Of a stretch of 64,000 nt of DNA, positions 61,201 to 64,000 are shown piece by piece; position 1 is the first letter of the stretch, and the number at the start of each line of letters is the position of its first letter. The position numbers were made by a program, and so were the translations under genes. Source of the DNA: Sympetrum striolatum (taxonomy: Eukaryota > Arthropoda > Insecta > Odonata > Libellulidae); NCBI GenBank assembly GCA_947579665.1, contig OX388347.1:24296562-24360561 (forward strand). The letters are read 5' to 3'. Below the pieces are notes generated by a model that made no database searches, had not been told where the DNA came from, and saw nothing but the letters and a program-made list of their open reading frames with translations.

Positions 61201-64000
61201 ACTCATCCGAAGCTGTTTCATCTCCCTCGGAATAAAAGATCCCGAATGATAATGCAGCCCACCCCATTCGTCAGCCCCACCCCCAACCCCGGGGGCAGAC
61301 TCCCTCCTCCCACGTCCTGAGAGAAGGGAAAAAAAACTCTCTTCATCTGGTCTCCTTCGACTTCACCCCTTCCAGCAACTCCTCCCTCTTTTAATACAGC
61401 CCCGACTCCCCCGGAGGAATTGGAGCCATGACGACCAAAGGAAATGCAATTTTTTGCCAACCATTCAAATTCAACCCTCCCTTTCCTTAGCTCCCCTCCT
61501 TATCTTCACCCCTCTTGACGTCTCCTTATTTTTATTCTACCCGTTCGTCTCGTTCGAATAAGTCCCTCCCCCTCATTTTTCAACTCCCTTTTCTCCCAAT
61601 ATCCGAGACCATCTCTTTCCTTATTTTCACCCTCTCCTTCTTATTTCCTTCTCCACCCCCCCCTCCCCCTCATTTACATCGCACTCCATTTTTCAATCCT
61701 ATTCCGCTCCCTTCTTTTTAACCCTTTGCACAGCGGAGCCATTCTTCTTTTCCGAAACGTCGAGGACTTTTTTCCTCCTATTTCCCGTTTCCTTGGCGTT
61801 GCGCTGGGATTGCTGAAATAATGTATTTTCCGAGTAATGATTTCCATTCCGCGGGTGTTAATTTTGGCAAGTTTTCCGTTTAGTTTATTCTCGTACTAGA
61901 GGATTGTTTTAGGGATGATGTATTCGTGAATTACTCTTCAATTATTCCGGTGTATAGAAGATAAGTTTACGCCGTCAACAAGTCGCCAAAATAGGATATT
62001 CTTCTTATTGTGGCATCAGGAAATTAATAGATATTTTGGTCAAGAAAATATTTCCAAGATTATGTTTCTTTCTATATTTGGAAGATCATTCTTATTTGAT
62101 TCATTTTATGCATCGGTATTTGCAACTCAACCTTTTTGCGAACTTGACTGCTTTCCACTACAATCAAAACAGCTTATTTTTCTCATTGTAGGTCAGTCTC
62201 AACAGATCAGGGTGTTAGTCATGCCCATTTCTTAGCAATTTTAACGTACCAATCCAAAGGCTTCATACGGTAAATTAGCCTAAGAAAATACAAAATTAAA
62301 TTATATCTTCCTACTTTTTGTCTTTCGTGCGAAACTAACACAAAAATTACTCAGTTGAATTAGGGTGACTATTATGTTTTGAAAACAGTAATGAACTATT
62401 TCGTTCAAAGGTGATTTTATGTATCCGTGTTTAATACTTGGAATCGATTCGAATCTATTTCAGAACGTATTTACAATAGAATCATTCGTATCTCGCGTTT
62501 AATGCATTTATTTATTGGAGTATTATCATTTGATCGAGCGAGAAAACTTCAGCTATCAATACCTGTTTTAACTTACCTTATCCTCAGATAATGTTTAGTA
62601 ATATCGTTGAAACCCTTGCATCTTTAGGAAAGATATACGTACTAAAATCTTCAGCCAGTATATCCACTAGCTGATCAGATTCTCTTCTCAAATATAAATC
62701 ATTTTCCAGCAGTGGATTAATTCGAAAAAATGAGCTAAAAGTTGTGACTTTGGTATGTGAGTGACATAACTGTGTCGTTTTTATTTAAATAATTGTGAAA
62801 ACATACTTTCTGAAGTTATTGTTAAGGTGTATGAAAAAGGGAAACATTTTTAGGGTCATTCTAAGGGTGATATTTTTGATTCATCACAATGTTTAATTTC
62901 AGTATAGTTACATAATTAGTTATATCTCTAACCAAAGAAAATTTTCAAATGATTAATTTATTTTTTGTTTATTAAATGTTACTTACTTTAAGTGTGAAAA
63001 TAATGCTCACCCACAATACTTAACGTACATGTACATCGCCTTATAGTAATTCAGGTCATTAATCAGTTCTGCTCACCTAATTATGAATGCTGTAAACGCA
63101 AGCTTGTCTCTTTATGCGCAACGAATAACACATGAATAAATAATCACGGAGACTCCTATTCTCGCCGTGTTTCGTGACACGAGGAAGGAGCGCGCGGCAA
63201 CGAGGTGACAAAGCATTTTACCATAAGAAAAGAGTGTTTTGAGGAGGATGCGTGTCGGTTGCAAATGGAGGCGCGTGTGAAGATAGGGGTGGTTCTTTAG
63301 GGGAGGGGAGACGCGTTATGGGAAGGCCGCTTGACCACTGACCAGCCGCAACGACCTTCAGTACTTCTCATCTGTTGTCTTCCTTTCTCGTCATACGCAT
63401 CTCACAGCAACGGAGGGTTGGTGACTTCCGAAATCGACATTCCAGCTGATGAGGATTACTCTTGCAATTATTCTTCAATTATTTGTAAGAAATGAGTCAA
63501 TAGACGCAGATAGTATTCATTTGAATAAGTTTCAAAAATAAGTTTCACGACGATCCCTCTACATAGATAAAATATCACATTTTCTTGGAAAGGATACATA
63601 GCGTACGTATGGTGATCTGTTCGAAGGATATCATAAGGAGACATTTGGTGTACCTCCATAGTAAATTGCTATATAGTAGAAAAAGATACTAGCATAGTGG
63701 TGCCCACGTTATACAGAAATATCCTGCTAAAGTTCTGACGCCTTCAGAATTTTTCAATATGTAGAAATGTGCATTTATTAGCAGTTTTGATAGGTATAAA
63801 ATAATTCATTTTGAACCCATTTAACTAATTCTCCTTCAAGATGTGCTTAGAGTTTTCTGTCTTTCCTTCTTTGAGGATGTTTTCACCCTGTGGATGCTTT
63901 TCTTAGGCTTCACTAGGGTTATGTCAGTGAACCTAAATCCTCTATGGCTCTGTTTATAGAAATATCTATTTAGAGTTTTCGAGTATTTTGTATAAAAATT
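52217..64000. other. AT-rich DNA with frequent GC/CpG islands; no gene recognised
   Basis: Islands at about 52725-53140 (pyrimidine), 54680-55130, 56120-56600, 57780-58080, 59320-59960, 61090-61760 (pyrimidine) and 63150-63440 (CpG-rich, with GGAGCGCGCGGCAACGAGG). Open frames of 80-120 codons in them overlap on both strands and show no family signature. Between islands the DNA is AT-rich with nothing recognised. Confidence 0.5.
59623..59667 (+). other. G-run cluster, potential G-quadruplex
   Basis: The runs GGGGG, GGGG, GGGGG, GGGGGG, GGG and GGG follow one another with loops of 1-9 nt. It sits in the purine-rich island 59320-59700. Any quadruplex formation is an inference. Confidence 0.55.

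Noticed and set aside
59328..61721. Several frames of 68-116 codons in 59.3-61.7 kb
   Set aside because: They coincide with purine- or pyrimidine-rich islands and overlap on both strands, and none carries a family signature.
1..64000. CRISPR arrays, bacterial operons, ribosomal RNA genes
   Set aside because: No short direct repeats with regular unique spacers, no packed reading frames with ribosome binding sites and no rRNA-like conserved stretches were seen. The transposon content is animal.

Overview
This window is animal nuclear DNA, most likely from an arthropod and probably an insect. It is AT-rich, has no densely packed reading frames, and carries microsatellites plus relics of typical metazoan transposons: a CR1/jockey-type LINE, tRNA-derived SINEs, piggyBac-, Tc1- and pogo-like miniature elements, a Helentron-like pair and a possible LTR. 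The species cannot be fixed from sequence alone. I recognise no intact host protein gene. The window looks intergenic or like the inside of very large introns.

Layout. 1-10 kb is AT-rich unique-looking DNA with a CpG-rich patch near 2.5 kb, a weak inverted-repeat candidate near 3.6 kb, a long pyrimidine island near 7 kb and a tRNA-like segment near 8 kb. 10.0-12.7 kb is a repeat nest: an unrecognised coding-like fragment on the minus strand, a 5'-truncated LINE with one frameshift, a tRNA-length tRNA-like sequence, a long hairpin and a 110-bp direct repeat. 15.6-17.5 kb holds a tandem duplication, a GC-rich element with inverted ends, and a possible LTR with a primer-binding-site-like motif. 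18.5 kb has a fold-back element with a relative at 45.9 kb. 23.7 and 52.1 kb hold two members of one tRNA-derived SINE family, the second with a perfect 13-bp target-site duplication. 24.4 and 38.7 kb hold two Tc1-like MITEs. 28.0-28.6 kb is a piggyBac-type MITE with TTAA at both ends, and a 62-bp miniature of the same style lies at 42.5 kb. 34.2-35.2 and 40.8-41.8 kb are two inverted copies of a ~1-kb Helentron-like (DINE-1/HINE-type) element. 44.3-45.3 kb is a tandem array of ~332-bp units, each with two tRNA-like B-box modules.

The AT-rich background is broken every few kilobases by islands of 0.2-1.1 kb that are richer in GC and CpG and strongly purine- or pyrimidine-biased on one strand. 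Several of the longest open frames lie in these islands and follow from their composition. The features here are independent insertions, not a pathway. The best leads are the Helentron-like pair, the dimeric tRNA-like array, the intact SINE and the fold-back element.
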